Assembly: GCF_000174415.1 (NCBI RefSeq)
Contig: NZ_ACJM01000017.1
Coordinates: 1-53,489 of the forward strand
Length of the DNA stretch: 53,489 nt
Reading direction: 5' to 3'
From: Dethiobacter alkaliphilus AHT 1
GTDB taxonomy: Bacteria > Bacillota > Dethiobacteria > Dethiobacterales > Dethiobacteraceae
Below are positions 33,151-41,191 of the stretch, piece by piece; within the stretch, counting starts at the first letter, position 1, and each line of letters begins with the position of its first letter. The position numbers were made by a program, and so were the translations under genes. The notes beneath the pieces were generated by a model. The model ran no database searches, was not told the DNA's origin, and saw only the letters and a program-made list of their open reading frames with translations.

Positions 33151-33176
33151 CCGCCTGTTATTTAGTTGGCATATCC

Positions 33177-33205
33177 ATATTAGCATACGGAAGCCCGGCC
33201 GTCAA
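33177..33205 (-). promoter_or_regulatory. promoter of the tRNA-Cys/tRNA-Leu pair
   Basis: On the minus strand, -35 TTGACG (33200-33205) and extended -10 TGCTAATAT (-10 at 33177-33182) have a 17-bp spacer. A GGCCGT/ACGGCC inverted repeat (33197-33213) is centred on the -35 box. Confidence 0.85.
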
Positions 33206-33221
33206 GTACGGCCAATATTTG

Positions 33222-33249
33222 GATTAATTAAGGCGCACGGTGTGCGCCT
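33222..33249 (-). terminator. hairpin terminator after tRNA-Gly
   Basis: On the minus strand AGGCGCAC-ACC-GTGCGCCT is followed by TAATTAATCC. The stem is strong but the T-run weak, so termination may be partial. Confidence 0.6.
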
Positions 33250-33263
33250 GAGTTAGTTTCTTA

Positions 33264-33338
33264 TGGAGCGGAAGACGGGATTCGAACCCGCGACCCTCGC
33301 CTTGGCAAGGCGATGCTCTACCACTGAGCTACTTCCGC
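33264..33338 (-). tRNA. tRNA-Gly (anticodon GCC)
   Basis: Acceptor GCGGAAG/CTTCCGC, an encoded CCA and the anticodon arm CGCCTTGCCAAGGCG reading GCC are present. It is separated from tRNA-Phe by a single base. Confidence 0.97.
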
Positions 33339-33339
33339 G

Positions 33340-33415
<76 letters not shown>

Positions 33416-33423
33416 AAAATAAA

Positions 33424-33500
33424 TGGCGGAGCTGACGGGAGTCGAACCCGCGATCTCCTGCGTGACAGGCAGGCATGTTAGGCCTCTACACCACAGCTCC
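33424..33500 (-). tRNA. tRNA-Asp (anticodon GTC)
   Basis: Acceptor GGAGCTG/CAGCTCC, discriminator G and an encoded CCA are present. The anticodon arm CTGCCTGTCACGCAG reads GTC. It is the first gene of the cluster. Confidence 0.97.
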
Positions 33501-33537
33501 GCAATCTTTTTGCGCACTCAATCTTGAGCACTTCTAT

Positions 33538-33566
33538 AGTATACACAACGGCATATGAAAAGTCAA
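33538..33566 (-). promoter_or_regulatory. promoter of the tRNA-Asp-Phe-Gly cluster
   Basis: On the minus strand, -35 TTGACT (33561-33566) and -10 TATACT (33538-33543) have a 17-bp spacer, about 40 bp before tRNA-Asp. Confidence 0.88.
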
Positions 33567-33618
33567 CAGCTTCTATGCATGTTTTTTGCTGGAAATAAGA
33601 GTAAATTTGAGCGTAAAT

Positions 33619-34266
33619 TTATTCGGCGTAATTCTTCTTTTCGTCTTCCAGAGTGTAATAAATAAGGCTCTGCAATTCAATGGTCAGATCAGCATTGTGC
33701 ACATGGACTTCCTCCGGGACATGCAGCTTGGTGGGAGCAAAATTGAGAATTGCTGTGATGCCGTTTTCCACCAGTTGATCCACCACATCCTGGGCCGGCT
33801 CAGCGGGTACTGTGATCATGGCTACCTTTACATCATGCTCTTTGATTACTCGCGGCATTTCTTCCATGGACATCACTTTGTGGCCTTCAATTTCTGAGCC
33901 GTGCTCCTTAGGGTTGGCATCAAAGATACCCACCACTTTTACATATGGGTTTTTGGTAATATTGTAACGGGTCAGCGCTTTGCCCAGATGACCCACTCCC
34001 ACAACAACTAACTTGGTCTCTTTGTCCAGGCCAATAATGCGTAGGAGCTTTTCACGCAGATAGGTGGTATTATATCCGGTGCCACGGGTGCCAAAGGCTC
34101 CGAAGTAAGCAAGGTCTTTACGTATCTGCTCTGCGGTAAATCCGGTTTCCTCACTTAGGACACGGGATGAAATGATTTCCACGTCCCTGCGAATCAGGTT
34201 ATCCAATATTCGCAGATAAACCGGCAACCTTTTAATTACTGATTTTGGGGCATTCCGACGAGACAT
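33619..34266 (-). CDS. rex: redox-sensing transcriptional repressor Rex
   Basis: The 215-aa dimeric repressor senses the NADH/NAD+ ratio. It has an N-terminal winged helix (SVIKRLPVYLRILDNL, EQIRKDLAYFGAFGTRGTGY) and a C-terminal Rossmann domain (LVVVGVGHLGKAL, FDANP). The helix for domain swapping is at the end. It releases DNA when NADH is high, derepressing fermentation and respiration genes. A Rex operator lies about 100 bp upstream (34359-34376), suggesting autoregulation. Rex is typical of Gram-positive bacteria. Confidence 0.98.
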   Translation of the reverse strand: MSRRNAPKSVIKRLPVYLRILDNLIRRDVEIISSRVLSEETGFTAEQIRKDLAYFGAFGTRGTGYNTTYLREKLLRIIGLDKETKLVVVGVGHLGKALTRYNITKNPYVKVVGIFDANPKEHGSEIEGHKVMSMEEMPRVIKEHDVKVAMITVPAEPAQDVVDQLVENGITAILNFAPTKLHVPEEVHVHNADLTIELQSLIYYTLEDEKKNYAE

Positions 34267-34358
34267 TCTTTTTCCTCCTCCTTCACGATCCTGCTTCTTT
34301 TTTTTTTATTATTTCACATATAGCATGCAGTACTGGTTGTAAAGAGTGATTACCAAAC

Positions 34359-34376
34359 TTGTTAATATTTTAACAC
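34359..34376. promoter_or_regulatory. Rex operator
   Basis: TTGTTAA-TATT-TTAACAC matches the Rex consensus TTGTTAAnnnnTTAACAA with one mismatch in the last base. It lies between rex and the polyprenyl synthase gene on their common strand. Confidence 0.82.
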
Positions 34377-34418
34377 ATTCCATGGAATAAAAACACAAAA
34401 AATTTTATATTTCGGCAA

Positions 34419-35387
34419 TTAAAACCATCTTTCTACGATGAAGCGGGAAGCTGTGTCTAATGTCTGACGGCATGGGTTCCGGGGCAACGGCTCTAGCGCC
34501 CGCTGAGCAGCCTTTACATATTGCCAGGCGTAATTTTTGACAAATTCTGCGCAACCATGTCGTTCCATTTCGGTTGTTAGAGTTGAGAGTAGTGAATCAT
34601 CTATCTGACGGGATGCAATCTGAGCGGAGAACTCCCTGCCATGAGGTGAAACCTGCAATACATGGAGGATTGGCAGGGTTATGACGCCTTGGCGCAAGTC
34701 TTCGCCCAAAGGCTTGCCAATGGTGTCTTCATTGCCGGTCACATCAAGCAGATCATCGATTAGCTGAAAGGCCATCCCCACATTATAACCGTAGTTTTCC
34801 AGGGCACAGATAGCTTCGGTATCCTGGGGCCGGGCCACAATCCCTCCGCTTTTGGCACAGACCATAAAGAAACGGGCAGTTTTTTTGGCAATACGCTGCA
34901 AATAGTTTTTTATATCTAAATCGGTGCAAAACCGTTGAGCCTGTTGTTGAATTTCTCCTTCACTCATATCGCGCACTAACGCGGACATCTCTTTAATCAG
35001 AGAAATATTGCCGTATTCGGTCAGTAACTCAAACGCCCTGGCAAAAAGATAGTCTCCCGTTAAAACAGCAGTATGATTTCCCCAGGCTTCATTTATGCTG
35101 GGCTTGCCGCGGCGCACTTTTGAAGCATCCACCACATCATCATGAACCAACGTGGCGGAATGGATCAGTTCCAGGGCCACAGCTACCGACAAGTGTTCTT
35201 GCGGCTCTTCTTTCCACAGTGCCAGGGACAGAAAAAAAAGGGCAGGACGGATGCGCTTTCCCGGTGTTTCCAGAAGATATTTGTTGATTTCCTGAACCAC
35301 AGGTTCCTGGGAAGTTAGTATCAAAGACAGTTCCTCTTCCAGTTTTGCCAGAGGACCTGAAATCTGTGAAGTAAAATCCAAAACCAC
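34419..35387 (-). CDS. trans-polyprenyl diphosphate synthase (HepT/IspB-like)
   Basis: The 322-aa enzyme extends allylic diphosphates with isopentenyl diphosphate to make the side chain of a quinone. Both aspartate-rich motifs are present (DDVVD and DDLLD). So are the basic GKRIRPALFF block, KTARFF and FQLIDDLLDVTGN. Menaquinone biosynthesis is likely in a Gram-positive anaerobe. It lies upstream of rex on the same strand, and the Rex operator is between them, so it would be outside the operator's direct control unless co-transcribed. Chain length cannot be told precisely. Confidence 0.93.
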   Translation of the reverse strand: MVLDFTSQISGPLAKLEEELSLILTSQEPVVQEINKYLLETPGKRIRPALFFLSLALWKEEPQEHLSVAVALELIHSATLVHDDVVDASKVRRGKPSINEAWGNHTAVLTGDYLFARAFELLTEYGNISLIKEMSALVRDMSEGEIQQQAQRFCTDLDIKNYLQRIAKKTARFFMVCAKSGGIVARPQDTEAICALENYGYNVGMAFQLIDDLLDVTGNEDTIGKPLGEDLRQGVITLPILHVLQVSPHGREFSAQIASRQIDDSLLSTLTTEMERHGCAEFVKNYAWQYVKAAQRALEPLPRNPCRQTLDTASRFIVERWF

Positions 35388-35488
35388 ACCACCTTTGGTA
35401 ACCGCAATGTTTAGATTTATTCAAGATTTTCTAAAAGAACTCCTTCTTTAGTGCCTGTAGTAATTATATGACTCATAGCAGGGAACAA

Positions 35489-35517
35489 TTGCATTTGCAG
35501 CAATTTTTTGTTATTCT
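35489..35517 (+). promoter_or_regulatory. promoter for the first QueG-like gene
   Basis: -35 TTGCAT (35489-35494) and -10 TATTCT (35512-35517) have a 17-bp spacer, 20 bp before the start codon. Confidence 0.55.
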
Positions 35518-35537
35518 GCAATAAAGGTGGGGTGAAA

Positions 35538-36263
35538 ATGACAAAAAAAGCTGAACAACTAAAAGAAGAAATAATATGTACGCTAAAAAGCGGCGGTGCT
35601 CCCTATGCGGGCATTGCTGATTTAACTAAGGCAGAAAACGGCATGAACCTTCACGTGGAGCCCAGACTAAAGCGTTTTGAGCGGGCTGTGTCCTTCATAA
35701 TACCTTTTCCCCGCTCCGTTATTGAAGAACTGCTGGAGGGGCCCACTCATACATACCTGCACTATTACCGTGCAGTAAACACTTTGATTGATGATTTATC
35801 CATCCGCCTGTGCGCCTTAATTGAGGCGCATGGTTTTGAAGCATTTCCTGTTCCATCTTCTCAGCGAACCGGCAAACACCGACTCGACAGTATTTTCCCG
35901 CACCGGATTGCCGCCTTTTTGGCCGGCATGGGCTGGATTGGCAAAAGCGGCTGCCTGGTAAATCCCACCTTCGGGCCACGGGTCCGTTTGGGAACGGTGC
36001 TGACCACCGCTCCTCTTGTGCCCGATGAACCCCTTGAGGTCCGCTGCGGAGAATGTACCCGCTGCGCCGAGGCCTGTCCTGCCCAGGCCATCAAAGGCAG
36101 GCTGTTTGCTCCGGACATACCGCTTACTGAGCGCCTGGCACCGGAGCGCTGCGACAGCTATCAGAATGAAGTAAGAGATAGGTTTGGTAAGCGTGTCTGT
36201 GGTTTATGCCTGGCGGCCTGTCCGTACGGAAAGCCGCATTCAGCGGCGGGTAATGGCCAGTAA
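35538..36263 (+). CDS. short QueG-like 4Fe-4S double-cluster protein, 241 aa
   Basis: The protein resembles the core of epoxyqueuosine reductase QueG (a cobalamin-dependent enzyme related to reductive dehalogenases), including GWIGKSGCLVNPTFGPRVRLGTVLT. It ends in two ferredoxin-type clusters (CGECTRCAEACP and CGLCLAACPYG) but lacks the C-terminal HEAT repeats of full QueG (about 380 aa). The activity is unknown. The start at 35538 follows AAAGGTGGGG; the ORF from 35508 is longer but unsupported. Its 3' end overlaps the convergent mnmM by 24 bp. Confidence 0.85.
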   Translation: MTKKAEQLKEEIICTLKSGGAPYAGIADLTKAENGMNLHVEPRLKRFERAVSFIIPFPRSVIEELLEGPTHTYLHYYRAVNTLIDDLSIRLCALIEAHGFEAFPVPSSQRTGKHRLDSIFPHRIAAFLAGMGWIGKSGCLVNPTFGPRVRLGTVLTTAPLVPDEPLEVRCGECTRCAEACPAQAIKGRLFAPDIPLTERLAPERCDSYQNEVRDRFGKRVCGLCLAACPYGKPHSAAGNGQ

Positions 36264-36794
36264 CAGCGGCGGCCGGTTAATCTGGTTTATTAGCTGATAT
36301 TCCAGCACAATGTAGTCCCTCTGCGGCAGGGTGGCGGCAAATTTGCGCACCGCCTGGTATTCCTCCGGGCCACCGGCATGGCCGGTGTAGACCACCAGAG
36401 TTATTATGCCGTTTTTGTTTAGTTTTTCCACCGCAACTCCCAGGGCAGCCACTGTTGTTTGGGGCTGAGTGACAACCTCATGGTCGCTGCCGGGCAGATA
36501 CCCCAGGTTAAACATCATGGCGTCAATGCCGCTTTGGACATAATCGTCAAGATTGGCATGGCTGTCGGTATAGAGCTGTACTCTGTCCAAAAGGGCTGCT
36601 TCTGCCAGCCTTTCTTTTGTGGCATCAACGGCCTGCTGTTGAATATCAAAGGCCAGGACGGTGCCGCCTGGACCCACTTGCTGGGCCAGAAACAGCGTAT
36701 CATGCCCGTTGCCGCAGGTGGCATCCACGGCAACGCCGCCGGTAGGCAGCTTTTCTGCAATCAACTCCCGTGCAAAAAGTAACGGTTTTTTCAT
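36240..36794 (-). CDS. mnmM: tRNA U34 methyltransferase MnmM (YtqB family)
   Basis: The 184-aa SAM-dependent methyltransferase has motif I VDATCGNGHDTLFLA, an acidic FDIQ, the characteristic FNLGYLPG and a C-terminal NQINRPPLLLAI. These match the YtqB/MnmM family, which methylates nm5s2U34 to mnm5s2U34 in tRNAs of bacteria that lack the MnmC methylase domain. Length is normal. It converges on the QueG-like gene. The upstream gene (yetF-like) ends with a terminator, so mnmM probably has its own promoter in the short gap. Confidence 0.9.
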   Translation of the reverse strand: MKKPLLFARELIAEKLPTGGVAVDATCGNGHDTLFLAQQVGPGGTVLAFDIQQQAVDATKERLAEAALLDRVQLYTDSHANLDDYVQSGIDAMMFNLGYLPGSDHEVVTQPQTTVAALGVAVEKLNKNGIITLVVYTGHAGGPEEYQAVRKFAATLPQRDYIVLEYQLINQINRPPLLLAITRR

Positions 36795-36813
36795 TATATC
36801 ACCCGGTTTTCTT

Positions 36814-36842
36814 AAAAAGCCTGCCGCTAGTCGGCAGGCTTT
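36814..36842 (-). terminator. intrinsic terminator of the yetF-like gene
   Basis: On the minus strand AAAGCCTGCCG-ACTAG-CGGCAGGCTTT is followed by TTAAG. The stem overlaps the last codons of the gene. Confidence 0.85.
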
Positions 36843-37522
36843 CTTGATGATTCTTTTTCACTGATGTAGAGATTGCCGTCGGTATCCAGGCTGGCAAAAA
36901 GCACATCTTCAATGCGGTCCACCCCTTTTTTCTGCACCTCTTTTAACAGCCATTGTTCATCAAGATGAAGTCCGCGCAGGTTGTTGAAGTGGATATGACC
37001 GTCAAAAACCAGGGGCGTGGGCATACCCTCATACTTGGTGGGCAAACCCAGATCCTGGGGAGTTACCGGACGTTTCTCCGGCCTGAGAATTACACTCAGT
37101 TCTCCGGAAGTTTCCAGCACCGCATATTGGACGTCCGCAATATTGGGAACGTCCTTTACGCGCAGTTGAGTAAGTAAATCGGACATATTATAGCGGAGTT
37201 TGCGCATTTCCTTTTCAATAATCTTGCCGTTGGCAATAACTATACTGGGTCCTCCGTCCACAATGCCGCGGATAGTATGGCTTTTCATACTTAAAAAGGC
37301 AAATAAAATCTCCAGAGCCACCAGCGTAAAAATGGGAATCAGGCCTTCATGGAGGGGCATATCAATTTGTTCCATGGACATGGCCGCCAATTCGGCAATC
37401 ATAATGGCCACCACCAGGTCAAAAGCCGATAGTTGCCCCACTTCCCTTTTGCCCATGATGCGGATGGCAAGCAAAACCGCCAGATATAAAATCGCTGACC
37501 GTGTGAACAAAGCCCATTCCAA
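36827..37522 (-). CDS. DUF421/YetF family membrane protein
   Basis: The protein of about 231 aa has three N-terminal membrane helices (AILYLAVLLAIRIMGKREVGQLSAFDLVVAIMIAELAAM pattern). Two DUF421 beta-rich cytoplasmic repeats follow, with IVDGGPSIVIANGKII and KYEGMPTPLVFDGHI. These proteins are common in spore formers and their activity is unknown. The start is uncertain: TTG at 37522 has AAGGGAG 8 nt upstream, GTG at 37531 is too close to it. Terminator at the end, response regulator gene upstream on the same strand. Confidence 0.88.
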   Translation of the reverse strand: MEWALFTRSAILYLAVLLAIRIMGKREVGQLSAFDLVVAIMIAELAAMSMEQIDMPLHEGLIPIFTLVALEILFAFLSMKSHTIRGIVDGGPSIVIANGKIIEKEMRKLRYNMSDLLTQLRVKDVPNIADVQYAVLETSGELSVILRPEKRPVTPQDLGLPTKYEGMPTPLVFDGHIHFNNLRGLHLDEQWLLKEVQKKGVDRIEDVLFASLDTDGNLYISEKESSRKPAD

Positions 37523-37599
37523 GTAAAGCACTCCCTTAATTTTGGTACTACATTAGCTTTACCAGGAAGAGACTCTTTATGCTGTTTTGCGGCTTTGGG

Positions 37600-37968
37600 T
37601 TACCGTCCCAGCACGCGGTCAATTACCGCCAGCAGCTCATCGGGACGGAAAGGCTTGGCCATATAATCATTGGCGCCCAAATCCATGGCGCGCTGGATAT
37701 CCTCCTCCTGTGCACGGGCACTGAGGACAATTACCGGGATATCCTTCATTTCTTCCTTCTCTTTCATAATCTGCAGGGCATCCAATCCATTAAGCTTGGG
37801 CATCACCAAATCAAGAAGCACCAGCGCCGGTTTTTCTGCTTCAATTTTACGCAAGGCATCTGCTCCGTCTTCGGCCACTTCCACCTCCAGGCCTTCACTG
37901 CGCAGGCAGATGGTAACACCAAGTACAATGTTCTTTTCGTCTTCAACTAACAGAATCTTATTGCTCAT
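37600..37968 (-). CDS. stand-alone response regulator receiver (CheY-like)
   Basis: The 122-aa single receiver domain has phospho-acceptor D52-region [16 protein letters not shown], acidic pair VEDEKN, the conserved Ser in VIVLSARA and Lys in [10 protein letters not shown]. There is no output domain, so signalling goes through a partner or a further phosphorelay. It overlaps the end of the histidine kinase gene by 11 bp and pairs with it. The kinase is disrupted by a frameshift (see that entry), which may leave the regulator unpaired. Confidence 0.93.
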   Translation of the reverse strand: MSNKILLVEDEKNIVLGVTICLRSEGLEVEVAEDGADALRKIEAEKPALVLLDLVMPKLNGLDALQIMKEKEEMKDIPVIVLSARAQEEDIQRAMDLGANDYMAKPFRPDELLAVIDRVLGR

Positions 37969-39050
37969 GTATTTTTTCCTCCTCCTCTTTTACCGGTAGC
38001 GTAAACTTAAAGCAGGCACCCTTATCCAGGTCACTCTCCACCCAGATACGGCCTCCGTGGGCCTCTACTATCTCTTTGGCAATGGCCAGGCCCAGTCCGG
38101 CGCCTCCGGCACTGCCGTTACCTTTCACCTGTGCGTATTTGTCGAATATTTTTTTATGATTACTCGGTTCAATGCCCACACCGCTGTCACAGACAGAGAT
38201 GAAAACTTTCCTGTCCCTATGCCAGGCAAAGATATTAATATCGCCTTCTTCCGGCGTGTAGCGGATAGCATTACCCACCAGATTGGTAACAATCCAGGTG
38301 GCTTTTGTGGCGTCCACCAAAACGTTGGGCAGATCCTCAGGGATCTCAATATTTAACTTAATACCCTTTTCCTTTAGCTGAAGCTCCAGCGGGCCGATGG
38401 CGGCCGTAACCATTTCACACACCCGGGCGCTCTCCAGCTCCATTTTAATTTCCCCTTCTTCCAGCTTGGACAGGTTTAAAAGGTTGCTGACCAACCGGGT
38501 CAGCCTCTGGGCATCATCACGGATAGCCTGGGTCAGGGCCAGCCCCTCGCCGCTTAGTTCCACCTGTTTTCCCGCCAAAAGCAATTCCGCCGCCATGACG
38601 ATGGAAGTTAGGGGATTGCGAAACTCATGGGAAACGGTGGCCACAAATTGGGTTTTAAGCCTGTCTGCCCGCTCGTAGTGGGTAACATCGGTGACAAGCA
38701 GCACGGTACCCACCAGTTTACCGTCCTCCATCATGGGAGAGACCTCAACCTTGAAATATTGCTCCTTGCCGTTGATGGTTACATTCAGAGTTTTCGGCGC
38801 CCCATCCTGATGCCACTGCCCGCCGGCATCAATTTATTTTTTTTATGGTCCGGTTAATTTTGCGATGGCCAAAAACGTTAATAAAGGGTTGTCCCACCGC
38901 GGCAGCCACATCCACCGCGAAAATCTCTGCGGCACGTTTATTGATGAAGCGGATTGTAGCGTTAGCATCGGTGACAATAGTTCCTTCCGGCAAGCTTTGC
39001 AACACCGCCTCCGCCTGAATTACGGGAAGCTGCCGCTTGGATTTGGACAT
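37958..39050 (-). pseudogene. PAS sensor histidine kinase, interrupted by a frameshift
   Basis: Two frames make one kinase of about 364 aa. The N-terminal PAS start (VLQSLPEGTIVTDANATIRF, ending at 38829) and the rest (from about 38833, [18 protein letters not shown] onwards) join a phospho-acceptor [10 protein letters not shown], an N box [14 protein letters not shown] and G boxes DSGVGI and [13 protein letters not shown]. The junction lies at TAAATTGAT following an A8 run. One A too many (TAAATT instead of TAATT) puts the PAS into a TGA stop. Removing it restores IKKIIDAGG. No transmembrane segment is present. It could be a true mutation, a +1 frameshift at AAT-TGA, or a sequence error. The C-terminal half alone (from 38734) could still start at ATG. 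Confidence 0.82.
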
Positions 39051-39071
39051 CTTCAGACCCCCTCTGACTTA

Positions 39072-39854
39072 TTAACAGGACCCGGGACCATCCCAGGCTG
39101 GGCAGGCATTTATGCAGCGGAAGCAGTTATAGTACATACCCAAAGCCAGCGCCTGATAGTAGTTCCACCAATTAGGGTCACCTAATGCAGCTTGTGCCCC
39201 CTGTGGATTTTCCATCTGTTTGGCCAACCAGATATTGAAATTAGCCAATCCGTATGGTTGGACATGTGTCAGACATTTAAACACATCCACCTTGCCGCTG
39301 TCATGAATGGCCTGCACCGGGCATGCTTTAACACAGGCACAGCAGTCCTCACAGGGCGATTCATCTGTCATTTCATGGTCCGGCACCAACTCCGCTGTGG
39401 TAACAATGGCAGCCAGCCTGACACGCGATCCAAATTCTTTTGTCAACAGCAAACCGCTACGGCCTATTTTTCCCAGACCGGCAGCCACAGCCAGATGCTT
39501 AAGCGATAGGTCTCCCGACATCCCTTTGCGCTCCCGGCTCATTTCGATGGGAAGCATCAGGGGAAGTGTGGCGGCCTGATAATTCATCCGCTCCAGAAAG
39601 CAGCCCGCTTCATAACAATCCCGCTCCAGCTGCCTATAGTGTGAATTGCTGTGTGCCGTGGAGACACGGGGGCTGGGACTTTCAATGGATCCCCGCAGCA
39701 TGCGGCGGCCGATCACTACAACAGAACGGGCGCCGGGCAGAACATCTTCCACAACCCGCGGTGGATGATAGGACGGGATCTCATCAATAGCTGCAATACC
39801 GACCAAGTCAACACCTTGCCTGTACAAAAAGTCCTTAACTTCTCCGGTCATCAT
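39072..39854 (-). CDS. short QueG-like 4Fe-4S double-cluster protein, 260 aa
   Basis: This is a second protein of the QueG-core type, with GLGKIGRSGLLLTKEFGSRVRLAAIVT and two ferredoxin-like clusters (CEDCCACVKACP; CFRCINACPAW). Between the clusters is a longer insert with another cysteine (VFKCLTHVQPYGLANFNIWLAKQ). The HEAT repeats of true epoxyqueuosine reductase are lacking. It may be a redox or corrinoid-linked protein of unknown substrate. It lies just upstream of the kinase/regulator pair and downstream of the MFS gene. Confidence 0.84.
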   Translation of the reverse strand: MMTGEVKDFLYRQGVDLVGIAAIDEIPSYHPPRVVEDVLPGARSVVVIGRRMLRGSIESPSPRVSTAHSNSHYRQLERDCYEAGCFLERMNYQAATLPLMLPIEMSRERKGMSGDLSLKHLAVAAGLGKIGRSGLLLTKEFGSRVRLAAIVTTAELVPDHEMTDESPCEDCCACVKACPVQAIHDSGKVDVFKCLTHVQPYGLANFNIWLAKQMENPQGAQAALGDPNWWNYYQALALGMYYNCFRCINACPAWDGPGSC

Positions 39855-39882
39855 GATACAACATCCCCTTCCTGATCTGATC

Positions 39883-41178
39883 TTACTTTTTTTCTACATA
39901 ACAATTTTTTCCGTATGTTTCTTTGGCAAGTAACGCCCCGATTACCGCCAGGGCCATAAAGGCCAGTCCAAAGCTAAATGCCCAGAAGTAAGCCTGTTGG
40001 GGATAAATTTTTACCCCTTCCCGTAAAACTCCGTCCCACTGCAGGTCCAAAAGAAAGCCCAACAAGGGCTGCATCAGGGCAATCCCCAGAAACCCGCCGA
40101 TATTTACCACCGCAACTGCGGTACCTGCAAATTCAGGGGGATTTACTTCCTTGCCCAGCGTAAAGGTCAGCGTCATACCGCCGCCGGCGACGCCAAATAA
40201 GAAGCAGATGGGGTACAGTGCGGCCACAGGCGGGCGTCCCTGGTTCCAGAAAACAAGCAGTGCCCAGCATAATGTCCCCAAAGCTGCCAGGAATATATAA
40301 GGTGCTTTGCGCCGGGCCAAACGGTCTGAGAAGAAGCCGATAAGGGGTGATCCCACCGCCATGCCGGCACCCACCAACAACATCAGGTTGGCCGCAGCGG
40401 TCCTGCCCATACCATAAACCTGCATCAAATAAGGCACGCCCCACATGCCCTGGAAAGTTATCAGGGTGCCGTAAAGGCCAAAAGCCACCAAAAAAAGCGG
40501 CCAGGTTCGCCAGTTACGGATTACCAGCGTCATCTGCACAAGATTTTCTCTCAGCCGCACACCTATGGGGCGGGTTTCTGCGGCTACAACCACATTTGGC
40601 GGTACATCCCGCACAATAATCCAGGAAGCCACCGCAATCACCAGGGAAAAAGCGCCGATTACCACAAAGGAAAACTGCCAACTGGTGGCGTCAACTAAAA
40701 ACGCCAGCGGAGTAGTGGCCAGCATGGCACCAAAGTTTCCCACCAACAACAGTAATCCGGTGATAAAAGCAAACTCCCGCGGCAAAAACCAGACTGCGTG
40801 GAATTTAAGAATGGAAACAAAAATAATGGAAACGCCAAGCCCTACCAGGAACCTGCCGAAAAAAGCCATGGAAATGGTGGGCGCAGCAGCAAATAAAAGA
40901 GACCCAAGGCCGGCAAACAGCACCCCGATGGTGACAGTGGCCCTGGGGCCCAGTGAATCGGCCATTAAGCCGCTGGGCAGCTGCATAACGGCATAAACAT
41001 AAAAATACATGGCAGCCAGGCTGCCCAGCACCGCGCCGTCACGAATGGCAAATGTTTCCATCAATTGATCGGCCACCACACTGGGGGCTACCCGGTGAAT
41101 ATAAACAATAATATACGCCAGCGCCAGAGCGGCCCACATCAGCCAGCGTCCGGCGCTTTGTCTTGTCTCTTCAGTCAA
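39883..41178 (-). CDS. MFS transporter, 431 aa
   Basis: The protein has about twelve hydrophobic segments and the major facilitator loop motifs GLMADSLGPRATV (between TM2 and TM3) and GFFSDRLARRKAP (between TM8 and TM9). The start is TTG at 41178 with GAGGTG 5 nt upstream, 13 bp after the acyl-CoA ligase stop, so the two are co-transcribed. The ORF reads on to 41286 but overlaps the ligase. The substrate is unknown; an organic acid or fatty-acid-like compound would suit the context (inference). Confidence 0.9.
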   Translation of the reverse strand: MTEETRQSAGRWLMWAALALAYIIVYIHRVAPSVVADQLMETFAIRDGAVLGSLAAMYFYVYAVMQLPSGLMADSLGPRATVTIGVLFAGLGSLLFAAAPTISMAFFGRFLVGLGVSIIFVSILKFHAVWFLPREFAFITGLLLLVGNFGAMLATTPLAFLVDATSWQFSFVVIGAFSLVIAVASWIIVRDVPPNVVVAAETRPIGVRLRENLVQMTLVIRNWRTWPLFLVAFGLYGTLITFQGMWGVPYLMQVYGMGRTAAANLMLLVGAGMAVGSPLIGFFSDRLARRKAPYIFLAALGTLCWALLVFWNQGRPPVAALYPICFLFGVAGGGMTLTFTLGKEVNPPEFAGTAVAVVNIGGFLGIALMQPLLGFLLDLQWDGVLREGVKIYPQQAYFWAFSFGLAFMALAVIGALLAKETYGKNCYVEKK

Positions 41179-41191
41179 AAAAACACCTCGT

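Noticed and set aside
32932-33165. 77-aa plus-strand ORF
   Set aside because: It covers tRNA-Leu and tRNA-Cys on the other strand; its NRG/RHPDLNRG patterns are the usual translated tRNA artefact.
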